DNA of 64,000 bases from Mariannaea sp. PMI_226 (taxonomy: Eukaryota; Ascomycota; Sordariomycetes; Hypocreales; Nectriaceae): the NCBI GenBank assembly GCA_024336345.1, contig JANFOG010000009.1:1178001-1242000 (forward strand). The letters run 5' to 3'. Made by a program: the position numbers and the translations under genes. The notes under the pieces were generated by a model, which saw nothing but the letters and a program-made list of their open reading frames with translations, was not told where the DNA came from and made no database searches. Positions 11,785 through 21,689 of this stretch are shown here, in pieces. How positions within the stretch are numbered: the first letter of the stretch is position 1; each line of letters opens with the position of its first letter.

Positions 11785-13373
11785 TTACTGACCAGGGGAC
11801 ACCAGTTTACCCTGAACCCTCGCCGAGTGCTCCCATCCACCAGCCAGCGCCTCACCACCAGACTCCTCAGCAAACTTCGCCATACGGGCCTCAAGCTCTG
11901 GTCTGAAGTGGCGGATAAGACCCTGGATGGGCCAGGCAAAAGCCTCACCCAAAGCTGCACAATGATTGTCAGTACTAGTTCACATAATATAAAGGGACGT
12001 TGACTTGATAAGGTATGCGTACCGCAGATAGTGTGACCCTCAACCTGCTTGGTGAGTTCCTGGAGCATATCAATCTCACGGGGCCGACCACGGCCCTGCT
12101 CGAATCGGCTCATGATCTGTTCAGTCCACTTGCTGCCCTCTCGGCAGGGAGTGCACTGGCCGCAGGACTCGTGACGGTAGAAGTGGCTGAGACGGCTGAT
12201 AGCCCGAACAACGTCGGCGCTCTTGTCCAGGACAATGACAGCGGCGGTACCGAGACCAGACTGGTTGTCCTTCAGGCCATCAAAGTCCATAATCTGGTCG
12301 TCGCAAATGTGCTTGGGGAGGATAGGAGTAGAAGAACCACCGGGAATGATAGCCAGAAGGTTGTCCCATCCACCACGGACACCACCGCAGTGCTTCTCAA
12401 TCAGCTCGCGGAGAGGAATGGACATCTCCTCCTCAACAGTGCAAGGGTTGTTGACCATACCGGAAATACCGAAGAGCTTGGTGCCCTGGTTTCGCTCACG
12501 GCCAAAGCCGGCAAACCAGCTTCCTCCTCGTCGGCAAATGGTAGGGGCGACAGCGATTGTCTCGACGTTGGCAACGGTGGAAGGGCATCCGAAAAGACCG
12601 ACAGCAGCAGGGAACGGGGGCTTGAGACGAGGCTTGCCAGGCTTGCCCTCAATTGACTCGATCAGAGAAGTCTCCTCTCCACAGACGTAAGCACCAGCAC
12701 CACGGTGGATGTAAATATCGAAGTCGTAACCAGATCCGCAGGCGTTCTTTCCAATCAGGCCATCGGCGTAGGCCTCGTTAATGGCATTCTGGAGAACATT
12801 GGCTTCGTAGACGAATTCACCACGAATATAGATGTAGGCTGCGGTCGCGTTCATGGCTCGGCCGGCAACGAGACATCCCTCAACAAGCTTGTGTGGGTCC
12901 TTGCGCATGATCTCTCGGTCCTTGCAAGTTCCAGGCTCACCCTCATCGGCATTGACGACGAGATAACGGGGCTTGTCATCCTTATCCCAGTCTTTGAAGT
13001 TCATAAACGACTATAGAGCGTCAGATAACCGATACGACGGCAATCGGTGACAACGAGACTCGCAACCTACCCATTTCAGACCAGAGGGGAAACCGGCACC
13101 ACCTCGACCACGCAGACCAGAGGTCTTGACCTCGTTGATGATCCAATCATGGCCCTTGAGGAGAATCTCCTTGGTCTTGTGCCAATCGCCCATCTTCTTC
13201 GCATGCTTGAGGTCGGGGGGGTATCGTCCGTACAAATTCTGGAAAATGCGATCCTGGTCCTTGAGACCGCCGTACGTCCGTTTCGGGGCGCTATCCTGGA
13301 CGGTGGCCATACCTCTCACGGCAGTCCGTGAGAGGGCGACGGCCTTCTTCGGCGCCGTTCTCGTGGACAGCAT
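11785..13373 (-). CDS. nuo51: NADH:ubiquinone oxidoreductase 51-kDa subunit (NDUFV1)
   Basis: Complex I flavoprotein that takes electrons from NADH onto FMN in the mitochondrial matrix arm. Three exons, complement(11785..11954, 12023..13010, 13071..13373), introns of 68 and 60 nt, 486 aa. The start at 13373 opens a basic presequence ([20 protein letters not shown]). Signatures: [10 protein letters not shown] at 89-98 for NADH/FMN binding, a second glycine-rich stretch ([15 protein letters not shown]), and the four 4Fe-4S cysteines at 384, 387, 390 (SCGQCTPC) and 430 (TIC). The last intron falls immediately after the codon for the fourth cysteine, so reading through it gives a plausible but false 70-residue tail. 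The true end is [12 protein letters not shown] to SPGQ. Length and motifs are standard for the family. Confidence 0.96.
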
Positions 13374-13894
13374 TGTGGCTCTGGTCGGTCGGGGTTGTTG
13401 ATTGAGGCGATGGGAAGAGACGATCGTGAGGATGCGGCACTTCGAGTTTCCGTAGAGATTCGTGACCGGCCACAAATGGCTGCAGCATGATTGGCCAATG
13501 CGGAAGTCCGATTACTCAGCCCGTTCTGTTAGCCGGTACAAAGATAGCCACGTATATTTTGCTTCAGGATGAGGTAGTTACTAACAGAAGCACTAGCCAC
13601 TAGTCTGCACATTTGTTTGGCTAGGTACTCCTTGACCTCATCGACCGCAGGGGGGGTAAGTTCGGTACTGGGAAGTTCCAAAAGTCCGATTCATGGCATG
13701 CACTGTGTGCTCTTCTGGGCAATGAAGCTACCTTACCTTACGTAACTAAGGAGCTCTGAAGCTCCGTACACTCCAACGAGCCCGATAGCAACCGACCTCA
13801 CATGCATGTACACTTGTGTGTGGCAAGAAGTGCAACTACGTTCTATATTCGTTGATTCGACCCCTGCCACTGCACGGTGATCGCCACCTTCGCC
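13374..13894. other. Divergent promoter region, nuo51 and dynactin p27
   Basis: About 520 bp between two divergent genes. Contains a TACCTTACCTTACG run near 13731 and a short poly-G near 13650. No ORF of its own. Confidence 0.6.
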
Positions 13895-14539
13895 ATGTCA
13901 AGCAAAAGACATTCTATCCTCCCAGCAGTCGACCGAAGTGGCCCGAAGCCACCAGTTATCTTCTCTTCCTCTCTCACGATTTCTGGCAATGCTCTGCTCC
14001 AAGGAACCCATTCAATTACGATGCAGTCGGAAACTGTGATACACCCTCGTTCGCGGTTCGAGTCTCATTTTGGCAGTATTCTTGTTGGTCGACGATGCCT
14101 CATTTATGAACGAGCCCATTTAGGAGCACGCCCATCAGATGTCGCTAGCACACGAGGTGGCATCGCGTTAGGCGACTATGTAACAGTCGAAGCTGGTTGT
14201 ATAGTCGAAGCTGGTGGTACGGAGATTGGAGAATGCACTCTTGTGCAAGCTGGCGCAAAAATTGGATGTGGCGCAAAGATTGGCAAGGTAATACCCTCTG
14301 CTTGACCTATACCTAAGCGCTGCAGAACTGTACATTGACAAACAGACAAGAACTGCACGATAACGCCCAAATCAATAGTCCCCCCGGGGGCAATCATTCC
14401 TGACGGAACCGTTATTTTTTCAAAAGGCAAACGACGAACAGATCAACGAGACAGCTATGACCAACGAAAGCTGTCTATGGTTAAACAACTTGGGGTTCTA
14501 AGGAAGATGATACCAAGCGACCCCGACAAGTTCAAATAA
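13895..14539 (+). CDS. DCTN6: Dynactin subunit p27 (DCTN6-like)
   Basis: Two exons, 13895..14287 and 14351..14539, with a 63-nt intron, 193 aa. The protein is a left-handed beta-helix of imperfect hexapeptides (ITMQSETVIHPRSRF, GDYVTVEAGCIVEAGG, TLVQAGAKIGCGAKIGK), continuing after the splice with NCTITPKSIVPPGAIIPDGTVIF and a basic C-terminal helix. This is the pointed-end p27 subunit of dynactin, which helps dynein cargo attachment and nuclear migration in hyphae. The start is the ATG at 13895; the frame is open a little further upstream but without another ATG. The acceptor must be ACAAG at 14350 to keep the family sequence in frame; the nearby CAG sites give early stops or the wrong frame. 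Confidence 0.88.
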
Positions 14540-15970
14540 GAAGATACCCCACGGATATGCATTGCTGGCTATTCGAACTTTTTTCTGGCACTTTTTTGCG
14601 TCAGTTGGACGCAATATACTCCCCCAGCTAGTTGCGAGCTCCTGGTGACCGATTCGACCCAGAACATCTGCTTACAGATGTTCAAACTACTGGTCAGCCG
14701 TCGCACAACTACCACAAACATCGTCACGTAGGTCACACATATTGAGTGATAATGATACGTGTAAAGACGTGTAAAGACGTGTAAAGACGTGCTGCATTAT
14801 TCGATTCCGCCACTTCTAAAGTGGTTCATGGCGCAACAGGATGCAGCATCTTATCGATACATCGTAGCTGTAATCGAACTATAGATGCCTATACGTTCGC
14901 GACCGACAATGGCTCTGCGGATCACGCCGCCAGGAGCGCCTCATGCTTGTCACCGGGCGTCTCCTGTTGCAAACCAATATATAGCGACTCCGGTGCTACG
15001 CTTTAGTTTACTTGAATATCCGGATACACAAATCAAATGTCTGTGATAATAAACGAAGGCGGCGTCTAGCAAAATATGCACTCGGGCATCTCTTCGGGCG
15101 GTTGAAGATCAAAGGATCATACAAAGGTGCTAGTTCTCCCTTGCGTCTATGAAGCTGGTCTATGTAGAGTGCTCCATGACAAATGAGAGCAAAATGGTAA
15201 AGACGAGACTGGAAAAGATCATAAATATGAGGCAATATTAACTACCCTTATTAAACAACCACTCACCAATTGAAGGCAATGCCCTTAAGCTTTTACCAAA
15301 CCAAGTGAATGCCCAGTGTGAATACGGATCGCATCCAGTATCATTAGACATTTGGCCAGAACACTACTCAACACAGCATGGACCATGAGGATCACCCCCG
15401 GACGATCCGATTTGGTTTCCTTCTTAGACTATCTTCAGTAACTACAACAAACTTCTAGGTCAGTTCTGTGCCAGCCAAATCCTTCACGTTTTGCCTCATT
15501 GAGCGACGCCACTCGAATACTTAAACTAACTAGTACAAAGAAGCCAATCTGAAAAGACAACTAGTGGTCAGTGACAATCGTGTTTCAGAATATTTAGACC
15601 TCTAGACATATTATTGAGCTTGTCAATACTTTACTCCAGTGGCCGTCTGTAGTAATGACTAGTTTGTAGCACTGGATTCGTTGTCGTGGATTGAGGCGGA
15701 CGAGCTTAGACAGATCTTAGCCCAGAACTGTCGTGGCATGACATGAAATCGAAGAAAAGGGTTTAAAACTAGTCGAGTGCTCCGGCTTTTAGCATACCTT
15801 TCAGCGTGCCTTCGGTTATGGATACTGAACAGGTTGACAAGCGAATGGCACTTTCGGACTATCAACATTATATCCTGGCTTTTTGTAGCTGCCACACTGT
15901 CTTGGATATCTTCTGTATATTAATAATGTAATCCAACAAACTCCTGATCTGTCTATTCTACGCTTATGTA
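14540..15970. other. Convergent intergenic region
   Basis: About 1.4 kb between convergent genes. It contains a short tandem repeat (listed separately) and otherwise AT-leaning unique sequence. Small open frames (for example 15008-15235) show no protein-like features. Confidence 0.55.
14758..14791. repeat. 10-bp tandem repeat, 3.4 copies
   Basis: Unit CGTGTAAAGA repeated three times without change and followed by CGTG. It lies about 220 bp past the dynactin p27 stop. No function suggested by position. Confidence 0.9.
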
Positions 15971-17692
15971 TTAATGAGTCAACGCATCCTCAAACAAACG
16001 CCGCAGCTGATCTCTTTCCCTCTCAAGCTCGGATGACAGATTAGGCGCCAACATCAACACTCGCTGCTGAGGAATGGTTCCCTCCACCAATGACTCGATA
16101 TCACTAGATCCGAAACCAAGGTCCTTAAGGCCCTTGGGCTGATCACCCAGATCGTCCAGGAACTTGGTGATTGCCTCAGCTAGCACTTCACCGGCGCTCT
16201 CACGTTTCACGTTGGAAATGTCAACGCCGAAGGCCTCCGCTGCAGCAAGATGGCGCTCAGGGTTAGAGGCGGCAGTGAAGCGGAAGACAGCGGGTGCAGA
16301 GACGGCAACAGAGACACCATGGGGAATGATGGGCTGGTCAACTTCGTAACCAGCGTGCTTGTAGCCAGGATTCTGGCCAGAAATAGGGTATGACATGCCT
16401 AAAGAAAGGTTATTGAATTAGCCTAGGCCAGGAGGATGATGGCGGCTAGTGGGTTACAACATACCGTGGCAGAGATGGACACCGGCATTACCGAAGCCAA
16501 CACCAGCAAGAGTCGAGGCCAGGAGCATTTCGGTCTGTGCCTCCAAATCGTCAGGGTTCTTGACGGATCGAGGCAGATACTTTACGGTGGCGCGGAGAGC
16601 GTGGAAGGAGAAGACATCGGAGATGGGGTTGGCTCCCTGGTAAGCTGGTCGTAGAATGGGGTTGGTAGGTCGAGGAGTTCTCTCATTGTAGGGGATGGCC
16701 GTCCATGACTCGAGCGAATGGCATAGCACGTCGAGACCAGAAGCCGCCTTGACAGCTGAGGGCATAGTACGCGTGTTGAGAGGATCGCAAATTCCCAGTG
16801 TGGGCTTCAAATTGCGGTGAGCGACACCAGTCTTGGCTTTCTTGGAAACAAGATCGAAAATTGCAGTTCCTGTGGTCTCACTACCAGTACCGGCGGTGGT
16901 GGGCACAGCAATAAGAGGCTTCAATGGCTTATCCACTGGCCGGCCCTTTCCAAGGGGAGCGTTGACAAAGTCAAGGAAGTCCGCGTCAGGGTATGCCGTG
17001 TAAAGGTTCATAAGCTTGGCGGTATCGATGACAGAGCCACCTCCGACCGCAAGGAAAGCATCAGGCTGGAAGGGACGGGCCCAAGCGATGGCTTCCTTGA
17101 TACTATGATTGATGTGAGTAAATGCGGGTTTGTCATGAGTATTGGGTTTAAGGTACGTACGAGCTGTCCTTGGGCTCGATTCGGACATTGTTATAAACTT
17201 CGAAATGAACACCTTCACGAGTGAGGGCCTCGCGAACCTGTCTCATGGCATCCAAACGATCAACAGTCTTGTCAGTGACGACGCATACTCTCTTAGCACC
17301 CATGTTTTTCAAGTCCATGCCAACTTCCTGGGTGACGCCGGGGCCGAAGCGGATAGATGAAGCAGCCATCTCAAAGGCATATTCCTTGGCTCCGGGGTGT
17401 GTGGTTGGTGTAGCATACTTGCGTTGGCCAGCATGCCTTGATGGGGTCAATACAGGAGGGCCTTGGTGATAGTTTGGGTTAGAATGGCAGGGACATGAGG
17501 GTGGATGAGTATATTGAACAGTCCGAAGGAGACTTGTTGCACGCTTGGCGGCCTGTATTTGCAGCTCGTCAGATCCAATTTGCTTTAGCTCAAGGCTCAA
17601 TTGCGTTGAGAGTGAGTTGGAATGGTGAGATGAGCACCAAGAGGGGTAACCGCAATACGCACATTTGGTATGGATCTCACTGCGGGCATCAT
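15971..17692 (-). CDS. Hydroxyacid-oxoacid transhydrogenase (ADHFE1-like, iron-type ADH)
   Basis: Iron-containing alcohol dehydrogenase family member of the mitochondrial ADHFE1/HOT type, which couples oxidation of 4-hydroxybutyrate to reduction of 2-oxoglutarate in characterised relatives. Four exons, complement(15971..16398, 16465..17102, 17161..17552, 17663..17692), introns of 66, 58 and 110 nt, 495 aa. The ten-codon first exon (MMPAVRSIPN) supplies the ATG and begins a basic mitochondrial presequence. Signatures: AVGGGSVIDTAK nucleotide-binding loop, PTTAGTGSETT, and metal-ligand regions GICDPLNTR, GLDVLCHSLES and HLCHGMSYPISG; the last is split by an intron. It is transcribed away from the S58 peptidase. 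Assignment to the HOT subgroup rests on overall length and the N-terminal PNYHQGP-type region; the exact substrate is not proven. Confidence 0.87.
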
Positions 17693-18837
17693 GATGGGCA
17701 GAAAAGATGGAGTGCCTCTTAGGTGTTTGTTTTCAATGGGAGTATGACGTCTTTTTGGTGTCAATTGGTGAGATAAGTGTAAGTTAAGATAGAATCGAGG
17801 TGAGGTTGAGCAAGGCGCAGGATTTTTAAACAGGACTTTTGAGACGCTTTTATTTGTCCTCAACGACAGCAGACCTGGGTTGCATTATATCCGTCAAGTA
17901 GCTCTCTCGTCCAACCTCGGATATCAGGACCTGCGACTACGGAGACACACGATGGTAGGTGGGATGAATGCGGGGGAGCCGTCAATCTGGGGCTAATAAT
18001 GGAGCCCGGCATTTCCGATGACTAAGGTATATACTTTGTGGCAGCGACGAGTTTTCAGTGTGCGGATGTATTGTTGGTTATTCACTCTAGACTAATCACC
18101 TTAGATTCGGCAACCCGATGCCCTTCTTCTTACTAAATGCCGGGTCTTGAGAGCTCACCATCATTGTCTTTCGGTGAAGCCTGCGCTAGATATCCAGTTT
18201 AGGATAGCCGAAGATGGAACCCTTCGAGAGGCTCTCTATGCCTGATGAGGCAACTTGATGGAGACCGGCTACTTGAAACTCCATGTTGGCTACGTATTTC
18301 AGTCAGTGATGTAGAAAACGACTGGAGTTCTCCGCATTCACCTATCGGTCACAGGGAAATTCTTTGCATGTTCCTTAGTATCCCTTCTCGTCCTCCACCT
18401 CCTCCTTCTCCCCTTCTTCTTGTGCTGAGTCGTGTATGTGGTTCTAGTGAAGTAACACACAAAACAGGGCAAAGAGAGAAAAATTCAACGTAAGGGAGGT
18501 CCCTTATTTCCTTGAGCCTGTATTCGAGACCGAGCCATGATCTCATCTCATTGCTGCATCTACCTTCCTCAAGTGGCCTATTATTGTTCCCTTGACCGGC
18601 CTGAGTCACCGGCGACATAGTCTAACTCACCACCCTGTGGGTTTGGGTTGAGATGAGCTCAAACAGTGTCTCACAATACTAGGTCATTAAGTATCATGAT
18701 ATAATTATAAAAGCTTCCATTTGTATTGTCCCAGTCCCTTACTAAAAGCACGTGCCGGGCTCAGCATTTACGTTCGTGTGCAGCAGAACTCTATACAATT
18801 ACTATCCGGAAAGAAACAAGGGGGAAAGGCACCAAAC
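17693..18837. other. Divergent promoter region, transhydrogenase and S58 peptidase
   Basis: About 1.1 kb shared upstream region of two divergent genes. A pyrimidine-rich tract (listed separately) lies about 420 bp before the S58 start. No ORF with protein-like features. Confidence 0.6.
18383..18421 (+). promoter_or_regulatory. CT-rich tract upstream of the S58 peptidase gene
   Basis: Almost pure C/T run with CCTCCT and CTTCTT units, a common feature of filamentous-fungal core promoters and 5' leaders. The functional role is inferred. Confidence 0.35.
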
Positions 18838-20007
18838 ATGGCACAACTCGGATCGTCCTCTCACAGGGTACGCCTCCGAGATGTCCTTCCTCAGATTCAC
18901 CTTGGAAAGTGGCGGCCAGGTTCTCTGAACTCCATCACTGATGTGCCTGGTGTGCTGGTCAACACAAGATCAATTACACACCGCGAGGGCGTCAACACTG
19001 GCGTAACGGCCATTCTTCCTCGGGCCGAGTGGTTCGAATACTCTTGTCACGCGGGCATCTTTAGGTTCAACGGATGTGGCGAGATGACTGGATCTCATTG
19101 GATCGAAGAGACCGGCCTTTTGACGTCACCTATCATTCTCACCACCACCTCAGCTGTCGGCGACGCATATCGTGGCGTGCTGGAGTATCAATTCCGTCAC
19201 CACAGTAAAGATTCTTTCATATTCCCTGTTGTCGCTGAGACTTATGATGGATACTTGAGCGACCAGACTCTTTTCGCTGTTACACCCGACCATGTTGTCA
19301 ATTGCATCCAGGATGCCACCTCCGAACGCGTCCCTGAAGGCAACACCGGTGGTGGCACAGGTATGACATGCCACGGATTCAAAGGTGGCACAGGGTCAAG
19401 CAGTAGACTTGTCAACGGTCTTGATGTTATGGGAAACCCCAAGGAGTACACAGTTGGTGTGTTAGTACAAGCAAACTACGGAGGAATCGAGAATCTTCGA
19501 ATCGGGGGCGTCCCTGTTGGGCACATTATGGCGACCCAAAAGACTTCGTCGCCATCTGAAGAACTATCCAGCAAGCAAGATTCCTCGGACAAGGACGCTC
19601 GAAAGGACGGGAGCATCATTGTAATTATTGCGACAGATGTGCCCTTGATGCCAATTCAGCTCCAGCGCGTTGCTAAGAGGGCCACGGTTGGGCTGGCCAA
19701 GGTAGGTGGTTACGGGAATAACACGTCGGGCGACATATTCCTGGCTTTTTCGACTGCTGCTAAGGTGCCGTTCGAAGAAGTTTCGGCCGGGAAGGCGGTA
19801 GTTGATCCGTGGGTGCCCTTCCCGCGAGGAATTGAAATGTTGGATAACGATTCTATCAACGGAGTGTTCGAGGCTGCTGCTGATGCGACAGAAGAAGCAA
19901 TTTATAATGCGCTTTGCATGGCGGAGACTATCACGGGACATAAGGATCGGAGGGTGGAGGCCATTGATCTGGAATTGATGAAGGATATTGTAGAGAAGCG
20001 ATTGTGA
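18838..20007 (+). CDS. DmpA-type aminopeptidase (peptidase family S58)
   Basis: Single exon, 389 aa from the ATG at 18838 (AAACATGG context). The frame is open upstream to 18721 but without a better start. DmpA/BapA-family enzymes are autoprocessed N-terminal nucleophile hydrolases acting on D- or beta-amino-acyl peptides. Visible landmarks are SITDVPGVLVN, TGVTAILPR, GTGMTCHGFKGGTGSSSR around residue 184, VGVLVQANYGG and GGVPVGHIM, then the processing site DG-SIIVIIATD. The expected cleavage is between Gly258 and Ser259, close to 249/250 in DmpA, with Ser259 the new N-terminal nucleophile. A polar linker of about 25 residues rich in Ser, Lys and Asp sits just before the site and looks like an expanded processing loop. 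No signal peptide is apparent, so a cytosolic enzyme is likely. The physiological substrate in fungi is unknown. Confidence 0.88.
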   Translation: MAQLGSSSHRVRLRDVLPQIHLGKWRPGSLNSITDVPGVLVNTRSITHREGVNTGVTAILPRAEWFEYSCHAGIFRFNGCGEMTGSHWIEETGLLTSPIILTTTSAVGDAYRGVLEYQFRHHSKDSFIFPVVAETYDGYLSDQTLFAVTPDHVVNCIQDATSERVPEGNTGGGTGMTCHGFKGGTGSSSRLVNGLDVMGNPKEYTVGVLVQANYGGIENLRIGGVPVGHIMATQKTSSPSEELSSKQDSSDKDARKDGSIIVIIATDVPLMPIQLQRVAKRATVGLAKVGGYGNNTSGDIFLAFSTAAKVPFEEVSAGKAVVDPWVPFPRGIEMLDNDSINGVFEAAADATEEAIYNALCMAETITGHKDRRVEAIDLELMKDIVEKRL

Positions 20008-20406
20008 TGATTGCAAAAGTTTCAAACTCGACAGATTATCATAACCAAGCTACTAATTGGCTATCTGAGCGTGCATGAGGATAATCTCTATTCAAGTCGT
20101 GCGTGTATCAGAAGAAGGGATTGAATCATGAATACCTACCAAATGTGTTATACCTTGCCTCACTTACCCTGTACGGGTATTTGGCACCTGAGGCAGATGA
20201 ATCCAATAAGAGTCGAAAATTCCACCAGGTTGAATAAGGAGTACCTTACCTGAGCCCATGAGGTATCACCTTACCCCTCTCGTAGCTGGTAGGTAGGTAC
20301 CGTTTCGGCCACGATACTGGCCTTGGGTACCTCCTCCATTGTACCTTAGGTAACTGGAGTTCTTCAACAAAACGCTTAGTCGCTTTGCCAAAGGCGGTGC
20401 CTGACG
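20008..20406. other. Intergenic region left of the transposon
   Basis: About 400 bp of 3' flank of the peptidase gene. From 20230 on it is dense in GGTACC, TACCTTA and GGTAGGTAGG motifs that continue on the other side of the transposon. Confidence 0.6.
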
Positions 20407-20408
20407 TA
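20407..20408. repeat. Target-site duplication (TA), left
   Basis: The TA dinucleotide directly before the left inverted repeat; a TA at 21688-21689 follows the right repeat. This is the target-site duplication expected of Tc1/mariner insertion. Confidence 0.85.
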
Positions 20409-20445
20409 CAGCAACTGGCAACAAGTTTTGATCCAAACCTCTGTA
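20409..20445 (+). repeat. Left terminal inverted repeat, 37 bp
   Basis: Begins CAGCAACTGG and ends CTCTGTA. It is the exact reverse complement of 21651..21687. Confidence 0.95.
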
Positions 20446-20532
20446 CCAGTGGGGTCACCACGCAAAGACATGCTAGCTGAAATAGGTAGCTATTATATGC
20501 TGCTTTAAGCAGCCTTGTGATCCTTTATTTTG

Positions 20533-21558
20533 CTAGTATTTTGTATACCAACCATCAGCAGCCTTAACAGCAGCTACTCTATTAGGCATTGTAGATATTA
20601 GATTTTCTAAGGTCTCGTCAGCAATGCTATGCCAAGCTTCCTTTGCAGCTTTCACTAATTCATATTGTGTTTTGACTGTATCATCCATAAATTCTAGCTC
20701 TGGGTGAAGACGATAGATTTCTGCTTTCATTAAGGCCCAAAGGTTCTCAATTGGATTGAGGTCTGGTGAATATGGCGGCCAAATCATGGTCTTGATGTTT
20801 AGTTCATCTAATAAAGCCTTGACTATCCGAGCTGTATGTGAAGAAGCATTATCATGCATAAAGATATCACCTGGCTTGATGACTTCCGGAAGAATAGCTT
20901 GATATAGGTCGCAGATATGCTCTCCATCAACACGGCCGTGAAGAGCCATTAGCCCTGTGCGAAGGCTGGCTCCAAATAAGGCCCAAAACATCTGCCTTAC
21001 GGCTCCTTGTGGTGAGCTTTCCTTTACATCGCCCTGTAATAGCTGCTCACGAGGGCTTAAGAAAGTCCACACAGGCCGGGCCCCTTGCCCTCTTATAACA
21101 TAACATTCATCGCTCCATTTGACAGTCTTCCAGTCGATATTCTCGTATCGGGCTACCCACTGACGCCTCTTTTCAGCATGTTCAGGCTTCAGTAAAGGTC
21201 GTTTCTTTTGGATCCACCTACGCCGGCCCATCTCTCGCAAAAGATATCTTAAAGACCTCTCTTTGCAAGCATTATCTACTGAATCTAGTAGATCTTTTGT
21301 TGTAATATGTGGATCAATATGCGTTATTGTATCGTAGATTTGATCGCGTTGCTCTTCCGTAAGCTTCCGTGGAGCTCCAGACCGTGGCTTACTTTGATTA
21401 TCTAAGCGTTGTTTTTCGAGCCGTAGGGTTGATTTAATGGTTCCAAGAGGGACCTCTGGATGTAAAGCTTTAATCCGGCTATGAGAAAGACCATAGCTTC
21501 GAAGCTCACAAATTCGAGACCGTAATTGAGGTGATAGCTCTGGCCCACGGCGGCCCAT
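20533..21558 (-). CDS. Tc1-like DD34E transposase
   Basis: Single open frame of 341 aa covering most of the transposon; start ATG at 21558 is 93 bp inside the right repeat. The N-terminal half carries helix-turn-helix DNA-binding segments (RSRICELRSYGLSHSRIKAL, then RKLTEEQRDQIYDTI). The DDE domain has all three catalytic acids: D150 in WSDECYV, D236 in MHDNASSHTA, and E271 in DLNPIENLW, with exactly 34 residues between the last two, the Tc1 signature. No intron, stop or frameshift. The coding sequence is more AT-rich than neighbouring genes, as expected of a mobile sequence with its own history. It should bind the inverted repeats and catalyse cut-and-paste movement into TA sites. Activity is plausible but not shown. 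Confidence 0.95.
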   Translation of the reverse strand: MGRRGPELSPQLRSRICELRSYGLSHSRIKALHPEVPLGTIKSTLRLEKQRLDNQSKPRSGAPRKLTEEQRDQIYDTITHIDPHITTKDLLDSVDNACKERSLRYLLREMGRRRWIQKKRPLLKPEHAEKRRQWVARYENIDWKTVKWSDECYVIRGQGARPVWTFLSPREQLLQGDVKESSPQGAVRQMFWALFGASLRTGLMALHGRVDGEHICDLYQAILPEVIKPGDIFMHDNASSHTARIVKALLDELNIKTMIWPPYSPDLNPIENLWALMKAEIYRLHPELEFMDDTVKTQYELVKAAKEAWHSIADETLENLISTMPNRVAAVKAADGWYTKY

Positions 21559-21650
21559 TTTGTGGTGTTGTATGTTGAAGGAAGCAAAATAGGGGGGTAA
21601 AAGCAGCGTTGAAAATTGAGTCTAATTTCCCTGTGGGGGGCCCCGCTAGT

Positions 21651-21687
21651 TACAGAGGTTTGGATCAAAACTTGTTGCCAGTTGCTG
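21651..21687 (-). repeat. Right terminal inverted repeat, 37 bp
   Basis: Begins TACAGAGG and ends CAGTTGCTG on the + strand, identical to the left repeat when inverted. Followed by TA at 21688-21689. Confidence 0.95.
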
Positions 21688-21689
21688 TA

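Larger units (their letters stand above)
20409..21687 (-). mobile_element. Complete Tc1-like DNA transposon, 1279 bp
   Basis: A full element: 37-bp terminal inverted repeats that match without a single difference (20409..20445 and 21651..21687), TA duplications at both ends, and one uninterrupted transposase gene on the minus strand. Beyond 37 bp the repeats stay loosely similar for about ten more bases (GTGGGG against GCGGGG). The total size and 341-aa DD34E transposase are typical of Tc1 relatives such as fungal impala. The element sits between the S58 peptidase and SEC3 and breaks neither gene. I see no RIP-type stop codons, so it is either recent or protected. Relationship to a named family cannot be fixed without a search. 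Confidence 0.95.

Noticed and set aside
12015..12656. Plus-strand open frame of 213 codons
   Set aside because: Antisense to the well-conserved nuo51 exon 2; no independent protein signal.
14758..14791. CRISPR-like or telomere-like array
   Set aside because: Only three direct 10-bp copies without spacers, in a eukaryotic spacer.
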